64,000 bases of DNA from Synechococcus sp. KORDI-49 (GCF_000737575.1 NZ_CP006270.1:1863163-1927162), one strand, 5' to 3'; positions 19,708-29,769 are shown, counted from the stretch's first letter. The notes: generated from the sequence alone by a model not told the origin. Numbers and translations are program-made.

Positions 19708-22566
19708 TCAGAGCGGCAGTGCGTCGCGCTTGTCTTCCGGGTTGATCGGGTTGTAGGGAACGAACGGGACTCCTGTTCCGTTGAAATCGAAGTCATTCAG
19801 GCGAATGCGCACACCGCCGATGCCTTCGTAGGGGTTGAAGTACACCCCAACGTCGTAACTGCGGCGCTGCCAGCGGAGCTCGATATTGGAGTTGATCACA
19901 TCGCCGTAGTAAGGCGAGCCGGGATCGACGTTCATGTTGATTCCGGTGCTGAGCAGCAGAGGTCCCACGATCTGCTGGGTGAGGCCGAAGCCGAGGGTGC
20001 CGAAATCCACGACACGGTCGAAGTCGAAGGGGCTGGCGCCGTAGCGCAGGGTGCCGCCTCCGATCACCGTCAGTTGCGTGAAATCAAGGAACGGTCGGCT
20101 GAACGTTCCAAGCGTGAGTGTGGGTCCACCGCTGAAGCTCAGGGTCTTCTGATGGTGACCATCGCCATAGAGAGCGACAGAGCTGTTCAGGTTCGTGTTG
20201 AGCGTGAGGCCCGGAACGACCGGCACTGGCGAGTAGCGGTAAGCCGCCGCAGGGGTCAGAGCCGCCGTCTCACCTTTCAGAAGCGGGAACACACTGGTCA
20301 GAGAACCGAACACGCTGCCCCGGCCGGTTCTCAGCATCCTGCCGCTGCCGTATCGCTCTGCGTAGTAGTCGCCAAGTGCCGCCCGCAGCAGATACCGGTG
20401 GCGGTTCTCACCCTGCTCCCATTCCCCCCGTTGCTCTCCGTAGAGCCCGTACGCGGCATCGATGTCGGTTTCGCCGAGCGATCCGTTCCAGGTTCTGTAT
20501 CTGTAGGCGCCGAACAGATTGGCTTTGACGGTTCCGAGCCGTCCAAGGTCAAGACGGCGTCCGAAGGTCCCCCAGAATCGGCTCCCATCGAGGAACTGAT
20601 CGGGCTGAAAGCTGCTGATATCAGCCTCAGCATCCAGTTCGTCCTGACCGTATCGGCCTCTTACTCTGGCTCTGAGGCCGAACAGATCTCCGGCGTTGAT
20701 CGACTCTCCGTTGCTGCTGCCATCGATGGCCCGCTGCACCATGAACTGAGGCTGCAGAGCGACCTCGGTGTCCGATCCCAGTTCGATCGGTTTCAGATTG
20801 CGACCGACGAACAGGCCATCCCTGTCCTTGTTGTCGACTTCGATCACCCAGCGGTTTTCCACCTCCTCCTCCTTGGCGATCACCTGCCGCCGACTCACAG
20901 GCACCGGCAACCTGTCTTCGACGATGAGTCGGTTGCGTCGGGCGGAGATTAGAAGGTCACCATTGGGTTGTTCTCTTGCGATGACCCCTTCAGCATCGAT
21001 TCTGGTCTGCGAGGGGGTGTAGGGGTCATTGCTGAATCCCATCCGACTCGCCTGCCAGCCTTCAGCGGTGATCAGCACCCGAGAGGCCTGGATCCGCCAG
21101 CGGCTGATGGTGCCGTTGATCAGCTGGGTGCTTCCGAGTCGTTGCAGCTGCGGAACCTTGACCACGCCGAAGCGGTTTTCGTCCTTGACGCTGGAATTGA
21201 GCCGTTTCACCGGAACACCACTGCGGCGTTCGATGGCGAGATTCCCCCGGAAGCTCACCTTCTCCACCCTTTGGTCGATGGAGGCGATCGCTTCGGTGCG
21301 TAACGCCTGCTGTTCCGCCGGGGAAAGCGTGCTGATCGGTCGGGGCTGTGCCGGCGGCACATGCTCCAGGGTGCTGCCACCATCGCCGAGGGCCACCGAT
21401 TCGAGACGCTCAGACAGGGTTGTGGGGCTGACTCGGTCGTCGCGATCGGGATCCTCACACCCCAGGGGGGGGGGCATCTCACCGGGCTGCAGCTCAGGTT
21501 GCTCTTCTCCCCAGCGGTATCGCAATCCAAGGAGATAAGCATTGCTTCCCTCCTCCACGCCGCTGTAGGTCCCGAAGGCTCCGGATCGGTGGTGGATGCG
21601 TCCCACCAGGGAGAGCTCGGATGAGACAGCCGCCTCCACTTCGAAGCCGAGGTAGTTGAGCAGTTGGGTGTAGTTCTCCCGGTAGGTCTTCTCGTACAGG
21701 CTGTAGTCGGTGTTGTAGCTGAGGCCTTCAATGAAGCCGAAGCTCAACCAGGGCTGAACCCAGAGTCGGGCACCGATGCCGACGATCCCTTCCCCGAAGC
21801 TCTGTGCCGGCAGATCCGCGTATGGGGTGGATTGATTGAACTCGCCTCCAGGCTGCTGCCCGGCCATGTGTTTGAACAGGTCCGCCTCCAGTTCCAGCGA
21901 CAGAGGTCCGGCTCTGAGAATGCGTTTCTGCAGACCGACACCCAGCAGGTACTCCGGTCGCATCCGACCGTTGAACAGGAACGTGTCCCCGAAATTGGAA
22001 TCGATCATCTGCCCCCCCCAAGCGGTCACTGCCCAGGGTTGGGGATGCCAGTCCGGTACCGCAGGCAGCAGGGGAGGACAGGCCATGGCCGGGGATTCCG
22101 GCACCACCGAACCGTTTGGCTGACTCTCCGTGGATTCAGTTTGCTGTTCAGAGGACAACGCCGGAAAGAATCCGCCGTCGGATTCGCTCAGGTCGATGAC
22201 GCCGTACACATCATCGAGCTGGCCTTCGTTCTGGATCAGGCTGTAGCGGAACGCCGAGGCCTGAAAAAACTGCCCTTTGCGTCTCAGGCGAACGGAGCCC
22301 CGCGCGAACAGAGTCCGATACCCGGCGTCGAATTCGATCCGGTCAGCCAGCAACTCGTCGTTTCCCAGAACGACTCTGACGTTTCCCTCGGCGATGCTGA
22401 CGTTGCGGCGACTGTCATGAAACTGACGATCTGCAGTCAGTTGCAGCGTTTTCGGCGGTTCAAGGATCTCCTCCGCAGCTCTGATCTCAGAGCGCACAGG
22501 GAGCGATCCCATGGATCCGCCGAGCAGCAGTCCAGTGAGGCAGAAAGACAGGCGCTTTGACGCCAA
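19708..22566 (-). CDS. LptD/OstA-like outer membrane protein, DUF3769 family
   Basis: 952 residues. Residues 1-26 form a signal peptide. Residues about 38-110 form an OstA/LptA-like domain (LTADRQFHDSRRNVSIAEGNV, DRIEFDAGYRTLFARGSVRL) that bridges lipopolysaccharide. The long rest is beta-strand rich and ends near PFVPYNPINPEDKRDALPL, consistent with a barrel. This architecture is the cyanobacterial version of the LPS-assembly protein LptD. A low-complexity, proline- and acid-rich linker lies near residues 350-400. It is divergent from nothing close; psbI lies 97 nt upstream on the same strand. Confidence 0.85.
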   Translation of the reverse strand: MASKRLSFCLTGLLLGGSMGSLPVRSEIRAAEEILEPPKTLQLTADRQFHDSRRNVSIAEGNVRVVLGNDELLADRIEFDAGYRTLFARGSVRLRRKGQFFQASAFRYSLIQNEGQLDDVYGVIDLSESDGGFFPALSSEQQTESTESQPNGSVVPESPAMACPPLLPAVPDWHPQPWAVTAWGGQMIDSNFGDTFLFNGRMRPEYLLGVGLQKRILRAGPLSLELEADLFKHMAGQQPGGEFNQSTPYADLPAQSFGEGIVGIGARLWVQPWLSFGFIEGLSYNTDYSLYEKTYRENYTQLLNYLGFEVEAAVSSELSLVGRIHHRSGAFGTYSGVEEGSNAYLLGLRYRWGEEQPELQPGEMPPPLGCEDPDRDDRVSPTTLSERLESVALGDGGSTLEHVPPAQPRPISTLSPAEQQALRTEAIASIDQRVEKVSFRGNLAIERRSGVPVKRLNSSVKDENRFGVVKVPQLQRLGSTQLINGTISRWRIQASRVLITAEGWQASRMGFSNDPYTPSQTRIDAEGVIAREQPNGDLLISARRNRLIVEDRLPVPVSRRQVIAKEEEVENRWVIEVDNKDRDGLFVGRNLKPIELGSDTEVALQPQFMVQRAIDGSSNGESINAGDLFGLRARVRGRYGQDELDAEADISSFQPDQFLDGSRFWGTFGRRLDLGRLGTVKANLFGAYRYRTWNGSLGETDIDAAYGLYGEQRGEWEQGENRHRYLLRAALGDYYAERYGSGRMLRTGRGSVFGSLTSVFPLLKGETAALTPAAAYRYSPVPVVPGLTLNTNLNSSVALYGDGHHQKTLSFSGGPTLTLGTFSRPFLDFTQLTVIGGGTLRYGASPFDFDRVVDFGTLGFGLTQQIVGPLLLSTGINMNVDPGSPYYGDVINSNIELRWQRRSYDVGVYFNPYEGIGGVRIRLNDFDFNGTGVPFVPYNPINPEDKRDALPL

Positions 22567-22663
22567 GACGGACCAGCTGCGGTTCGCGATCCTGACAGTG
22601 AGCCGATCAAAGAACCTGACCCAGCGGACCAGTGTTTTGCGCGGTCCTGATTGGTTCCCGGAT

Positions 22664-22783
22664 TCAGTCTTCCAAGTCTTTGCGGCTTGGCGTGCGGCTC
22701 GGGTCGCTCGCCAGGAAGCCGAACACGAAGATGCCGATGAAGAAGAAGACGACCGAGTAAACGGAGATCTTGAGGGCGAGCAT
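22664..22783 (-). CDS. psbI: Photosystem II reaction centre protein I
   Basis: A 39-codon gene read by eye. Its product starts [20 protein letters not shown] and ends [10 protein letters not shown], the near-invariant PsbI sequence. It is a single-helix thylakoid subunit beside D1 and CP43, needed for early PSII assembly. The helix spans residues 6-24. ATG at 22783, TGA at 22664-22666. It lies between the lptD-like gene downstream and the divergent alpha-mannosidase, whose ATG is 37 nt away, so both promoters share a short region. Confidence 0.97.
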   Translation of the reverse strand: MLALKISVYSVVFFFIGIFVFGFLASDPSRTPSRKDLED

Positions 22784-22820
22784 GGAGACCGACCGGCGTC
22801 TGTTTGAGCGACATCATCCT

Positions 22821-25802
22821 ATGGGGCAAGACAGGGTCACTTCGGGGTCGGACTCGCTGCGGGCCGGGCGATCGGAGTGGATTGAAACGTTTCGACGTCG
22901 CTCACGCCTCGATCTGCAGGCTTGCTGGCGGCGCAGTGGCCCCGGTGATCGCCCTCCCCACCTCGGGGATGCCTGGGGCCGGGCGCACCGTCCTGACTGG
23001 GCTGCGCGCGGACTTTTGATCTGGCCGCGCGGACGTGGCTGGATCCGTCTTGAGCAGAATCTGTCCTGGCCGCAGAGCTGGAGTCGGTCTCCCGAGAGTC
23101 GCGGACGTCTCGCCCTGAGCTGGTGGGCTGAGCGGATGCGGCTCTGGGTGGATGGGGAGCTCGTGCATGAGGGAGACCTCTTCGACACCGCTTGCCGTTG
23201 GATCGTTCCCGATCGCTGTCGTGAGGGGAAACCGCTGCAGCTGCTTCTGGAGCTCAGCAGCCCTCTGCACGATGACGGCGCTCTGATCAGCAGCTGTCTG
23301 AATCTCGAGCCGTGTTGCGAGGCGTCGGACCCAGATCGGGTCTTGCTCCCTGAGGCATTGCAGCTGCATCTCGCGGCCGGTGGAGACCTGCCGGCGCAGT
23401 GGCAACAGCTGGATCCCCTTTCCCTGCAGGCCCTGGATGCAGTGGAGAATCATCTGGCCCGTGCTGAGCCGGCACCGGGATCTCTGCACTGGCTGGGTCA
23501 CGCCCACCTCGATCTGGCCTGGCTCTGGCCGGTCGCCGACACCTGGCAGGCTGCGGAGCGAACATTCCGGTCCGCACTGCAGCTGCTGCAGCGCTGGCCT
23601 GAGCTCCATTTCGCCCATTCGACCCCGGCCCTCTACGAATGGCTGGAGCGGCATCGGCCGGCGCTGTTCGCCGGCGTGCGTGCCGCCAGCCGAGCCGGGC
23701 GCTGGGAACCGATCAACGGTCCCTGGGTTGAAACGGACTGCGTGCTGGTGAGCAGTGCGTCGCTCTGGCAGCAGTTTCACCTGGGGCAGGCCTACAGCCG
23801 GCGCGTCTTCCCGGAGTGGACCCATGAGTTGGCCTGGTTGCCGGACAGCTTCGGGTTCACCGCCGGTCTGCCAGCCGTGGCGGAGCGCACAGGCGTGCGT
23901 TGGTTCTGCACCCACAAGCTGGCGTGGAATGCTGACCAGCCCTTCCCCCATCGTCTATTCCGCTGGCGCAGCCGTGGCGGTGCTGAGCTGTTCGCTCTGA
24001 TGCTGCCGCCGATCGGCCGGCGGGGTGAACCGCTGGACATGCTGAATGAACAGCGGGATTGGCAGCTGGCGACAGGGTTGGACCGGGCGCTTTGGATCCC
24101 GGGCGTGGGAGATCACGGCGGCGGACCGACCGACGAGATGCTCGATCAGATGCGCCTCTGGGACGCCATGCCCCAGGCGCCCAAACGGAGTGCTGGAACG
24201 GTGAGGGATCATCTGGCTTCCCTTGAGCCGCACGCCGGTCGTCTTCCGGTCTGGCGGGATGAGCTGTATCTGGAGCTGCACCGCGGCTGTGCCACGAGCC
24301 GTCCGGACCAGAAGCGACACAACCGCACGCTGGAGCGGTTGCTGCGTGAGGTGGATGCCGTCGCTGCCCTGGGGGGATGTTCAGGGACGGCAGGTGAGAT
24401 GGGGGAATGGAAACCGCTGTTGTTTCAGCAGTTTCACGACATCCTTCCAGGAACCTCCATCCCGGAGGTGTTCGACCAGGCCGAAGCGGTCTGGCGTTCA
24501 GCCCGGAGGAAGGCGGTGTCTCAGCGTGACCATCAGCTGCGGCAGCTATGCGGGGGCTCGGCCGGCCCTTCACGCTGTCGGGAGACCTGGCTCTGGTTCG
24601 GTCTGCAGCCGTTGGCGCGCTGGTCGCCCCTGCTGCGTCTGCCTGCCGGGGCGTGGTCGGCGGCTGACATGGTTCTGCCGCGACAGGCGTGTCCCAGCGG
24701 CGGAGTGTGGGTGCAGCTACCCCTTCAGAGCGGGATCAGTTCGGTCGCTCTCAACCGATGCGATGCATCAGCGGTTGAGGTCGCTCCAATCCGGGCTCCG
24801 GTGAAGCTGCAGCGACTGGATGGCGATCGCTGGAGGGTCAGCAATGGATTGCTGGAGGTGGACTGCGGGCCGGGAGGGCTGCTCCAGTTGCGTGACAGTC
24901 AGGGGGTGGCTCAGCTGGCAGGTCCGCTGCAGCTGGCCCGCTTCCAGGACCGCGGGGAGTTCTGGGACGCCTGGGATCTTGCAGCGGAGTACCGCCGCCA
25001 TCCCCTGGCGGTTGAGGTGCTGGGGCCATGCCAGCTGCTGGAGCGCGGCCCCCTGGTGGTCCATGTCGTGCAGCGTTACCGGCTGGGATCGAGTGTCATG
25101 CGCCTGGACATGCGTCTGCAGGCCGACTGCCCCTGGATCGAGCTGATCTGCAGCATCGACTGGAGCCAGCGCCATGAACTGCTTCGTCTGGAGCTGCCCC
25201 TTGCCTCCGCAGCGGTCCGCTATGCGGCGGACTCCGCCGGCACTGTCCTGGAGCGTCCGGCCATGGCACGCACGTCGCGGGAGCAGTCGCGATGGGAAGT
25301 GCCGCTGATCTCCTGGCTTGCCACCCAGGTGAACGCCCCTGGGGGTGGACTGGCCGTCCTGCTGGATGGACCCCAGGGGGTGGATGTGGTGCCCGAACGG
25401 ATCGGTGTCTCCCTGCTGCGCGGTCCGACCTGGCCTGACCCTGGGGCGGATCGTGGTTGGCACCGTCAGCGACTGGCTCTGATGCCGGTCACCGGCTCAT
25501 GGAGCAGCGCTTGCGTGCCCCAGGCGGCGATCGCCTTCCGCGAGCCGGGTTGGAGTGGTCCTCTCGCCGGACACCCGACGTCGCGGCGATGGTTGCCAGC
25601 TCTCGCCGGGGAGCTTGTTCCTGTGGCGCTGCGGCCGGAGGATGACGGCCTGGGCCTCCGCTGTCTCAATCCAGGGCCATCGCGCTGCCGTTGGGAACCC
25701 AGGGAAGGCTGGCTCGTGTCCCGCCAGGGGGGTGAACCGGCTCAGGTCATCGAGCTACGGCCGGGGGAGCTTGCCGATCTGCGGTTGGTTCAATCCTCGT
25801 GA
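22821..25802 (+). CDS. Alpha-mannosidase, glycoside hydrolase family 38
   Basis: 993-residue cytosolic enzyme (no signal peptide) that should hydrolyse terminal alpha-mannosyl linkages. The GH38 Zn site is GHAHLDLAW (His227, Asp231... of the chosen start). The nucleophile is Asp342 in [26 protein letters not shown] gives another active-site His-Asp segment. The middle bundle and C-terminal beta-domains follow. ATG at 22821 is chosen because the frame start at 22770 would run into divergent psbI. It could recycle mannose-containing glycans or compatible solutes; that is inference. It overlaps convergent psbN by 13 nt. Confidence 0.93.
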   Translation: MGQDRVTSGSDSLRAGRSEWIETFRRRSRLDLQACWRRSGPGDRPPHLGDAWGRAHRPDWAARGLLIWPRGRGWIRLEQNLSWPQSWSRSPESRGRLALSWWAERMRLWVDGELVHEGDLFDTACRWIVPDRCREGKPLQLLLELSSPLHDDGALISSCLNLEPCCEASDPDRVLLPEALQLHLAAGGDLPAQWQQLDPLSLQALDAVENHLARAEPAPGSLHWLGHAHLDLAWLWPVADTWQAAERTFRSALQLLQRWPELHFAHSTPALYEWLERHRPALFAGVRAASRAGRWEPINGPWVETDCVLVSSASLWQQFHLGQAYSRRVFPEWTHELAWLPDSFGFTAGLPAVAERTGVRWFCTHKLAWNADQPFPHRLFRWRSRGGAELFALMLPPIGRRGEPLDMLNEQRDWQLATGLDRALWIPGVGDHGGGPTDEMLDQMRLWDAMPQAPKRSAGTVRDHLASLEPHAGRLPVWRDELYLELHRGCATSRPDQKRHNRTLERLLREVDAVAALGGCSGTAGEMGEWKPLLFQQFHDILPGTSIPEVFDQAEAVWRSARRKAVSQRDHQLRQLCGGSAGPSRCRETWLWFGLQPLARWSPLLRLPAGAWSAADMVLPRQACPSGGVWVQLPLQSGISSVALNRCDASAVEVAPIRAPVKLQRLDGDRWRVSNGLLEVDCGPGGLLQLRDSQGVAQLAGPLQLARFQDRGEFWDAWDLAAEYRRHPLAVEVLGPCQLLERGPLVVHVVQRYRLGSSVMRLDMRLQADCPWIELICSIDWSQRHELLRLELPLASAAVRYAADSAGTVLERPAMARTSREQSRWEVPLISWLATQVNAPGGGLAVLLDGPQGVDVVPERIGVSLLRGPTWPDPGADRGWHRQRLALMPVTGSWSSACVPQAAIAFREPGWSGPLAGHPTSRRWLPALAGELVPVALRPEDDGLGLRCLNPGPSRCRWEPREGWLVSRQGGEPAQVIELRPGELADLRLVQSS

Positions 25803-25930
25803 TCGTCGAACGGGTCATCCAGCGCCTTGGATGGGGGACCGAACGCCTGATAGACACCAAAGCCGGTGAGGCTCAGCAACACAGCCAGCACACCGATCGC
25901 CACCGACATGGCCGGGGAAGACGTTTCCAT
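25790..25930 (-). CDS. psbN: PSII assembly protein PsbN
   Basis: 46 residues beginning [19 protein letters not shown] and ending [12 protein letters not shown], the canonical PsbN sequence. It has one transmembrane helix (residues 6-27) and a stromal acidic tail. It is not a PSII subunit but assists heterodimer formation and repair. ATG at 25930; the frame upstream to 26023 is a shadow. It is divergent from psbH, the classic arrangement, and its last codons overlap the mannosidase gene. Confidence 0.97.
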   Translation of the reverse strand: METSSPAMSVAIGVLAVLLSLTGFGVYQAFGPPSKALDDPFDDHED

Positions 25931-26014
25931 CACATCTCTCGACAGGATCGACTCCAAGCCGGAGCCGGCCCCTACAGTATCGGCACTTTTCACCACCCGA
26001 GACCAAGCGTCGCC

Positions 26015-26215
26015 ATGGCTCAACGCACCCGTCTGGGAGACCTCCTCCGCCCTCTGAACTCCGAGTACGGCAAGGTCGTGCCTGGCTGGGGAACCACCCC
26101 TGTCATGGGGATCTTCATGGTGCTCTTCCTCGTCTTTCTGCTGGTGATCCTTCAGCTGTACAACAAGTCCCTGATCCTGGAAGGCATCAACGTCAACTGG
26201 AACGGCCTCGGCTGA
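26015..26215 (+). CDS. psbH: Photosystem II protein H
   Basis: 66 residues beginning [20 protein letters not shown]. One transmembrane helix (about residues 29-49) is followed by a lumenal tail ending NVNWNGLG. It belongs to the CP47 module and is needed for PSII stability. The eukaryotic phosphorylated N-terminal extension is absent, as usual in cyanobacteria. It is 85 nt from divergent psbN and 9 nt before tatA, so the unit is probably psbH-tatA-pth. Confidence 0.98.
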   Translation: MAQRTRLGDLLRPLNSEYGKVVPGWGTTPVMGIFMVLFLVFLLVILQLYNKSLILEGINVNWNGLG

Positions 26216-26224
26216 TCGGTTGTC

Positions 26225-26458
26225 ATGAATGTCTTCGGCGTCGGCCTCCCTGAGATGGCGGTGATCGGCGCCGTTGCCTTGCTTGTCTTCGGTCCCAAGC
26301 GTCTTCCGGAACTCGGCAAGACGCTGGGGAAAACGCTCAAAGGATTTCAGTCCGCCTCCAAGGAGTTCGAGCGGGAGATCAACAAGGCCATGGCCGATCC
26401 CGAGCTCGAGGATGGCTCCGGAGACTCGCCCCAGGACAACGATTCACCCCAGGTCTGA
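26225..26458 (+). CDS. tatA: Twin-arginine translocase subunit TatA/E
   Basis: 77 residues. The N-terminal helix (residues 1-20, with Glu10) is followed by the FGPKRLPELGKTLGK hinge and amphipathic helix, then a charged tail. It forms the pore of the Tat system exporting folded proteins across plasma and thylakoid membranes. The FGP motif and length place it with TatA/E rather than TatB. It is sandwiched between psbH (9 nt) and pth (8 nt). Confidence 0.95.
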   Translation: MNVFGVGLPEMAVIGAVALLVFGPKRLPELGKTLGKTLKGFQSASKEFEREINKAMADPELEDGSGDSPQDNDSPQV

Positions 26459-26466
26459 TCCGGCCG

Positions 26467-27087
26467 ATGTCCGCAGATCTGAGGCTGGTGGTCGGTCTGG
26501 GCAATCCAGGGCCGAAATATGCGGGGACCCGCCACAACATCGGGTTCATGGTTCTGGAGCGGTTGGCCTCCCGGGAGGGTGTTCAGTTCCGTCAGCAGAG
26601 CAAGTTGCACGGCCTGGCCAGCGAGGTCGGTCATGGCGAGGCGCGCTTGCGCCTGCTGATGCCTCAGACCTACATGAACGACAGCGGTCGATCGATCAGA
26701 GCTGCGCTCGATTGGTTCGGACTGACAGCGGATCAGCTGCTGGTTCTGGTGGATGACATGGACCTCCCTCTCGGTCGCCTGCGACTTCGTGCTCAGGGCA
26801 GTGCAGGCGGTCACAACGGCCTGCGCAGCACGATTCAGCATCTCGGCGGGCAGGAGTTCCCTCGGCTGAGGATCGGAATCGGTGCCCCTGCGGACACTCC
26901 CGATGAGCGACGGGCCAGAACCGTGTCGCATGTGCTCGGTGCTTTCAGCAAGGTCGAGGAACCTTGTGTGGATGCTGTGCTGGATGCCGTTCTTGATGGT
27001 CTGGGACGCATTCAGCGCCAGGGCATGGAACGGGCCGGCAACTGGATCAATGCCTACCGGCCGCAGAGCCTTGCCAGCGGCGGATGA
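26467..27087 (+). CDS. pth: Peptidyl-tRNA hydrolase
   Basis: 206 residues. Rescues tRNA from prematurely released peptidyl-tRNA. Family motifs are GLGNPGPKYAGTRHNIGF (catalytic His about residue 24), an Asp in VDDMDLPLGRLRLR, and GSAGGHNGLRS. The stop overlaps the ATG of the DUF3146 gene (27084), giving likely translational coupling. Confidence 0.97.
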   Translation: MSADLRLVVGLGNPGPKYAGTRHNIGFMVLERLASREGVQFRQQSKLHGLASEVGHGEARLRLLMPQTYMNDSGRSIRAALDWFGLTADQLLVLVDDMDLPLGRLRLRAQGSAGGHNGLRSTIQHLGGQEFPRLRIGIGAPADTPDERRARTVSHVLGAFSKVEEPCVDAVLDAVLDGLGRIQRQGMERAGNWINAYRPQSLASGG

Positions 27088-27341
27088 CAGCACTCCCCGC
27101 CACCACGGCCCACCTCCGGGTGTTGCGCCAGTGCTTCAGCGAGCAGTGCGTTGAGGGGGAGGTGGCGGCCGGGGGCTTTCAGTGGCAGTTCCGCTGGGCG
27201 TTTGATTGCGGTGACCTGACCGTGGAGCCCTCCCTGGGGCGGGCTCTGATCCAGGACGCTCTGCGTCGATTCCTGGTGCGCTCGGATTATCGACTTGAAC
27301 CCGGCGGTGATTACACCTTCACCGTTCGGGCCCGCTTCTGA
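27084..27341 (+). CDS. DUF3146 family protein
   Basis: 85 residues, soluble. TTAHLRVLRQCFSEQCVEGEV at the N-terminus and DYRLEPGGDYTFTVRARF at the C-terminus fit the cyanobacterial DUF3146 family as I recall it. Function is unknown. It starts within the last codon of pth (4-nt overlap) and its end overlaps the convergent YqgF-like gene by 23 nt. Confidence 0.78.
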   Translation: MTALPATTAHLRVLRQCFSEQCVEGEVAAGGFQWQFRWAFDCGDLTVEPSLGRALIQDALRRFLVRSDYRLEPGGDYTFTVRARF

Positions 27342-27759
27342 GGCGCTGTTTCGCACCCGACCAACGGCATGGTGTTCCCAGGCTGTCCTCCACCATCACA
27401 AGGGCGGCGATCGCATCAAGCTCCTCAGGTGGGATCAGAAGGCCGCGGGGAATCAGCCGTTGCCACCCCCTGGGAGGCCACAGCTCCCAGTAGCGACGGC
27501 GGGCCCGCAGGGTGGTGCCGTATTCATTCACCTGCTGAACAGGAGCGAGGGACCGCAGCTTCGGCAGCCATGCCGCACTGCCGGTGCCGTCACCCAGCAC
27601 GATCCCGTCCAGTCCTCCGGCGACCTGCCAGTCGCTCAACCGGTCCAGAACCTGCTCGCAGATCACGACAGCCCCGCTGAGCACCTGAAGGGATTCGGTG
27701 TCAACGAGCACGAGGCCGCATTTGCTTCTCCCGGGATCAACACCGGCCAGTCGGCTCAT
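27319..27759 (-). CDS. RNase H-fold resolvase-like protein (YqgF/RuvX-related)
   Basis: 146 residues. The N-terminal LAGVDPGRSKCGLVLVD gives the first catalytic-type Asp of the RNase H fold, GIVLGDGTGS resembles the second strand region, and ELDAIAALVMVEDSL supplies a late acidic pair. This matches the YqgF/RuvX or RuvC-like superfamily, whose members process pre-16S rRNA or Holliday junctions. It is divergent from standard RuvX, so the exact role is open. It starts 4 nt inside the end of the DUF3084 gene, suggesting coupling. Confidence 0.8.
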   Translation of the reverse strand: MSRLAGVDPGRSKCGLVLVDTESLQVLSGAVVICEQVLDRLSDWQVAGGLDGIVLGDGTGSAAWLPKLRSLAPVQQVNEYGTTLRARRRYWELWPPRGWQRLIPRGLLIPPEELDAIAALVMVEDSLGTPCRWSGAKQRLRSGPER

Positions 27760-28955
27760 GGGCTGACCCGAAACGCCACCAGCACCGGATCGCCACTGTC
27801 GCTGTCGCTCTCGGCGATCACCTCAAGGGTCAGATCCCCCTCTCCTTCGGGGCGGTCCACCAGAGCCAGGCCGAGCTGAGCAAAGACCGTCCCGTCGAAC
27901 TGGAGTCCTTCCACGAGGGAGCCACGACGCTGCACCTCGGCGAACGCAGAGGCGAGCAGAAGGTTCAGGCGGCGGCGGACCATCTCCGGTGATCGATCCT
28001 GGTCCGGGAGGGTTGCCGACGCCAGGACTTCGCCGCTGCGACTGATGCGCCGGTTCGGTCGGACGTCAGGAAAGGCATAGACGATGGTCTCTCCGCGCAG
28101 CACGTTGGTGGCAGAGCGGATCGAAACCACCCATGTGCCCGGCTTGCTGATGATCGTCCGCAGACGCTGCACATCGTTCCGGGGAACCAGGAGGATCTGT
28201 CGGTCGGGGGTCTCACCGGGTCGGACCTGCTGGTAGGCCGTGAGATTCGCGTCCTGCAGCAAACGGTCGATCACCGTCTTCGCCTGTCCTGCACTCTCCA
28301 GTCGGATGGTGGCTGTGGCCAGAGCCTCTCCGCTGCTGAGAACCACGGAACCGCGGCGCAGGGCGATCAGGTTGCGCTCCAGCTCCTTGAGTTCCGCCTC
28401 ACCGGCTTGGATGCTGGCCCGAACCCGCTTGAGTTCCTCCTCGGTGCGGCGGATGTCTGCGTCCCGGGCCTTGATGTCCCTGTCCCGCTGCTGAATGTCG
28501 CGGCTGAGGCGCTGCTGCTCGGCCTCCAGCCGGACGCGCTGCTGCTGCAGAGGCTCCAACTCCTCACGAAGTGTCGCTGCCCGCTGCTTGGCCGTCGACA
28601 GCTCGGCATCGATGCGTTGCGTCTGGGCAATGGCCTGACGACGTTCTTCCTCGGCTGACTCCAGGGCACCTCTGTTCTGCTGCAGCTGGCGGCGGCTGTC
28701 CTGAAGTTTCTGTTGCAGTCCGTCGAGCTCAAACAGCCCAACCCGCAACTGACGGCTGACCAGCAGCATCAGACCGAGGGACAGCGCACTGATCAGGCTG
28801 CCGGTGAGCACCGTGATCAGCACCGCCGTCCGTCGGGGTCGCATGTTGAACAGGCTGAGGCGTGCCTTGCCGACACGGCTGCCCAACCTGTCGCCCAGAG
28901 CTGAAAGCACGCCGCCGAGCACCAGCAGCGCGATGATCAGCAGCCATCCGCTCAC
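27756..28955 (-). CDS. DUF3084 family membrane-anchored coiled-coil protein
   Basis: 399 residues. Two N-terminal membrane helices (about 3-20 and 45-67) flank a basic loop (RVGKARLSLFNMRPRRTAV). A coiled coil rich in Glu/Gln/Arg spans about residues 75-200. A globular C-terminal domain follows (about 200-399). This matches the cyanobacterial DUF3084 family of unknown function. The layout suggests a cytoplasmic rod tethered to the membrane. It is 27 nt downstream of ntcA on the same strand. Confidence 0.85.
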   Translation of the reverse strand: MSGWLLIIALLVLGGVLSALGDRLGSRVGKARLSLFNMRPRRTAVLITVLTGSLISALSLGLMLLVSRQLRVGLFELDGLQQKLQDSRRQLQQNRGALESAEEERRQAIAQTQRIDAELSTAKQRAATLREELEPLQQQRVRLEAEQQRLSRDIQQRDRDIKARDADIRRTEEELKRVRASIQAGEAELKELERNLIALRRGSVVLSSGEALATATIRLESAGQAKTVIDRLLQDANLTAYQQVRPGETPDRQILLVPRNDVQRLRTIISKPGTWVVSIRSATNVLRGETIVYAFPDVRPNRRISRSGEVLASATLPDQDRSPEMVRRRLNLLLASAFAEVQRRGSLVEGLQFDGTVFAQLGLALVDRPEGEGDLTLEVIAESDSDSGDPVLVAFRVSP

Positions 28956-28982
28956 GGCGTCACCTCCCAGTGGGGCTGACTC

Positions 28983-29705
28983 TCAGCTGAACCGCTTGGC
29001 CAGAGCAATCGGATCCAGAACCGTGATCTTCTTGCGGTCAATCTGAACGAGACCGGATTGACGCAAGTCTCCCAGCAGTCGGGTGATCGTGACCCGCGTG
29101 GAGCCGATCGCCTCGGCGATGGCCTGATGGGAGAGGCGGAGGTCGATGGTGATGCCCAGTTGGTCCGGCACGCCGAAGTCCCGACAGAGCACCAGCAGAA
29201 AACTCACCAGGCGGGAGGACATGTCCCGGTGCGTGAGGGTCTCGATCATTGTTTCGGTCTGCAGAATCCTGCTGGAGAGACCCTGAAGCAGCCTGAGCCC
29301 GACTGCGGTGTCGGCCTCAATCGCGGCACGGACTGAGCCGGCCGGTGCCGTCACCATCTCCACCCGGGTGAAGGCGACAGCGTGATAAAAGCGATCGGAA
29401 CGGTGGCCTGTGAGCAGCGACAGCACCCCGAACAGGCTGTTCTCACGAAGCAGAGCGACGGTGATCTCTTCGCCCGACTCATAGACCCTGGAAAGCCGCA
29501 CGGCACCGCGCCGGATCAGGTAAACCCTCTCGGCGGGATCACCTGGAAAGAAGATGGTCTTGTTTCGTTCGACAAGTTCCGTGCTGGCGCCGTCCAGATC
29601 TCTGATGACATCAAGCAGCGAGCGGGATGAGCTGACCGGCTGGTCCTGGGGCGCATGGGCCGAAACGGCGACGTAACGGCTGAACCCACTGCTGGTTCCC
29701 AACAA
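28983..29705 (-). CDS. ntcA: Global nitrogen regulator NtcA
   Basis: CRP/FNR-family activator that senses 2-oxoglutarate and switches on ammonium, nitrate and glutamine genes. The 240-residue protein has the conserved effector domain ([35 protein letters not shown]) and a C-terminal helix-turn-helix ([18 protein letters not shown]) identical in style to other NtcA proteins. The start is TTG at 29705 or 29702; no ATG or GTG is in frame before conserved sequence. With the promoter at 29724-29765 the leader is only about 12 nt. The promoter carries a perfect NtcA box, so the gene is autoregulated. Confidence 0.97.
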   Translation of the reverse strand: MLGTSSGFSRYVAVSAHAPQDQPVSSSRSLLDVIRDLDGASTELVERNKTIFFPGDPAERVYLIRRGAVRLSRVYESGEEITVALLRENSLFGVLSLLTGHRSDRFYHAVAFTRVEMVTAPAGSVRAAIEADTAVGLRLLQGLSSRILQTETMIETLTHRDMSSRLVSFLLVLCRDFGVPDQLGITIDLRLSHQAIAEAIGSTRVTITRLLGDLRQSGLVQIDRKKITVLDPIALAKRFS

Positions 29706-29723
29706 TCCGTTTCGACTGGTTAA

Positions 29724-29765
29724 AAGTTAAGGATCGACCCTGTTCAGCTGTGTAGCCGTTATTAC
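29724..29765 (-). promoter_or_regulatory. NtcA-activated promoter of ntcA
   Basis: Reading the minus strand: GTA (29765-29763), 8 nt, TAC (29754-29752), exactly 22 nt, then TAACTT (29729-29724). This is the complete consensus GTA-N8-TAC-N22-TA-N3-T of class II NtcA-dependent promoters. The NtcA box begins 4 nt beyond the rph stop codon. Predicted transcription start is near 29717. Confidence 0.92.
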
Positions 29766-29769
29766 GCAA

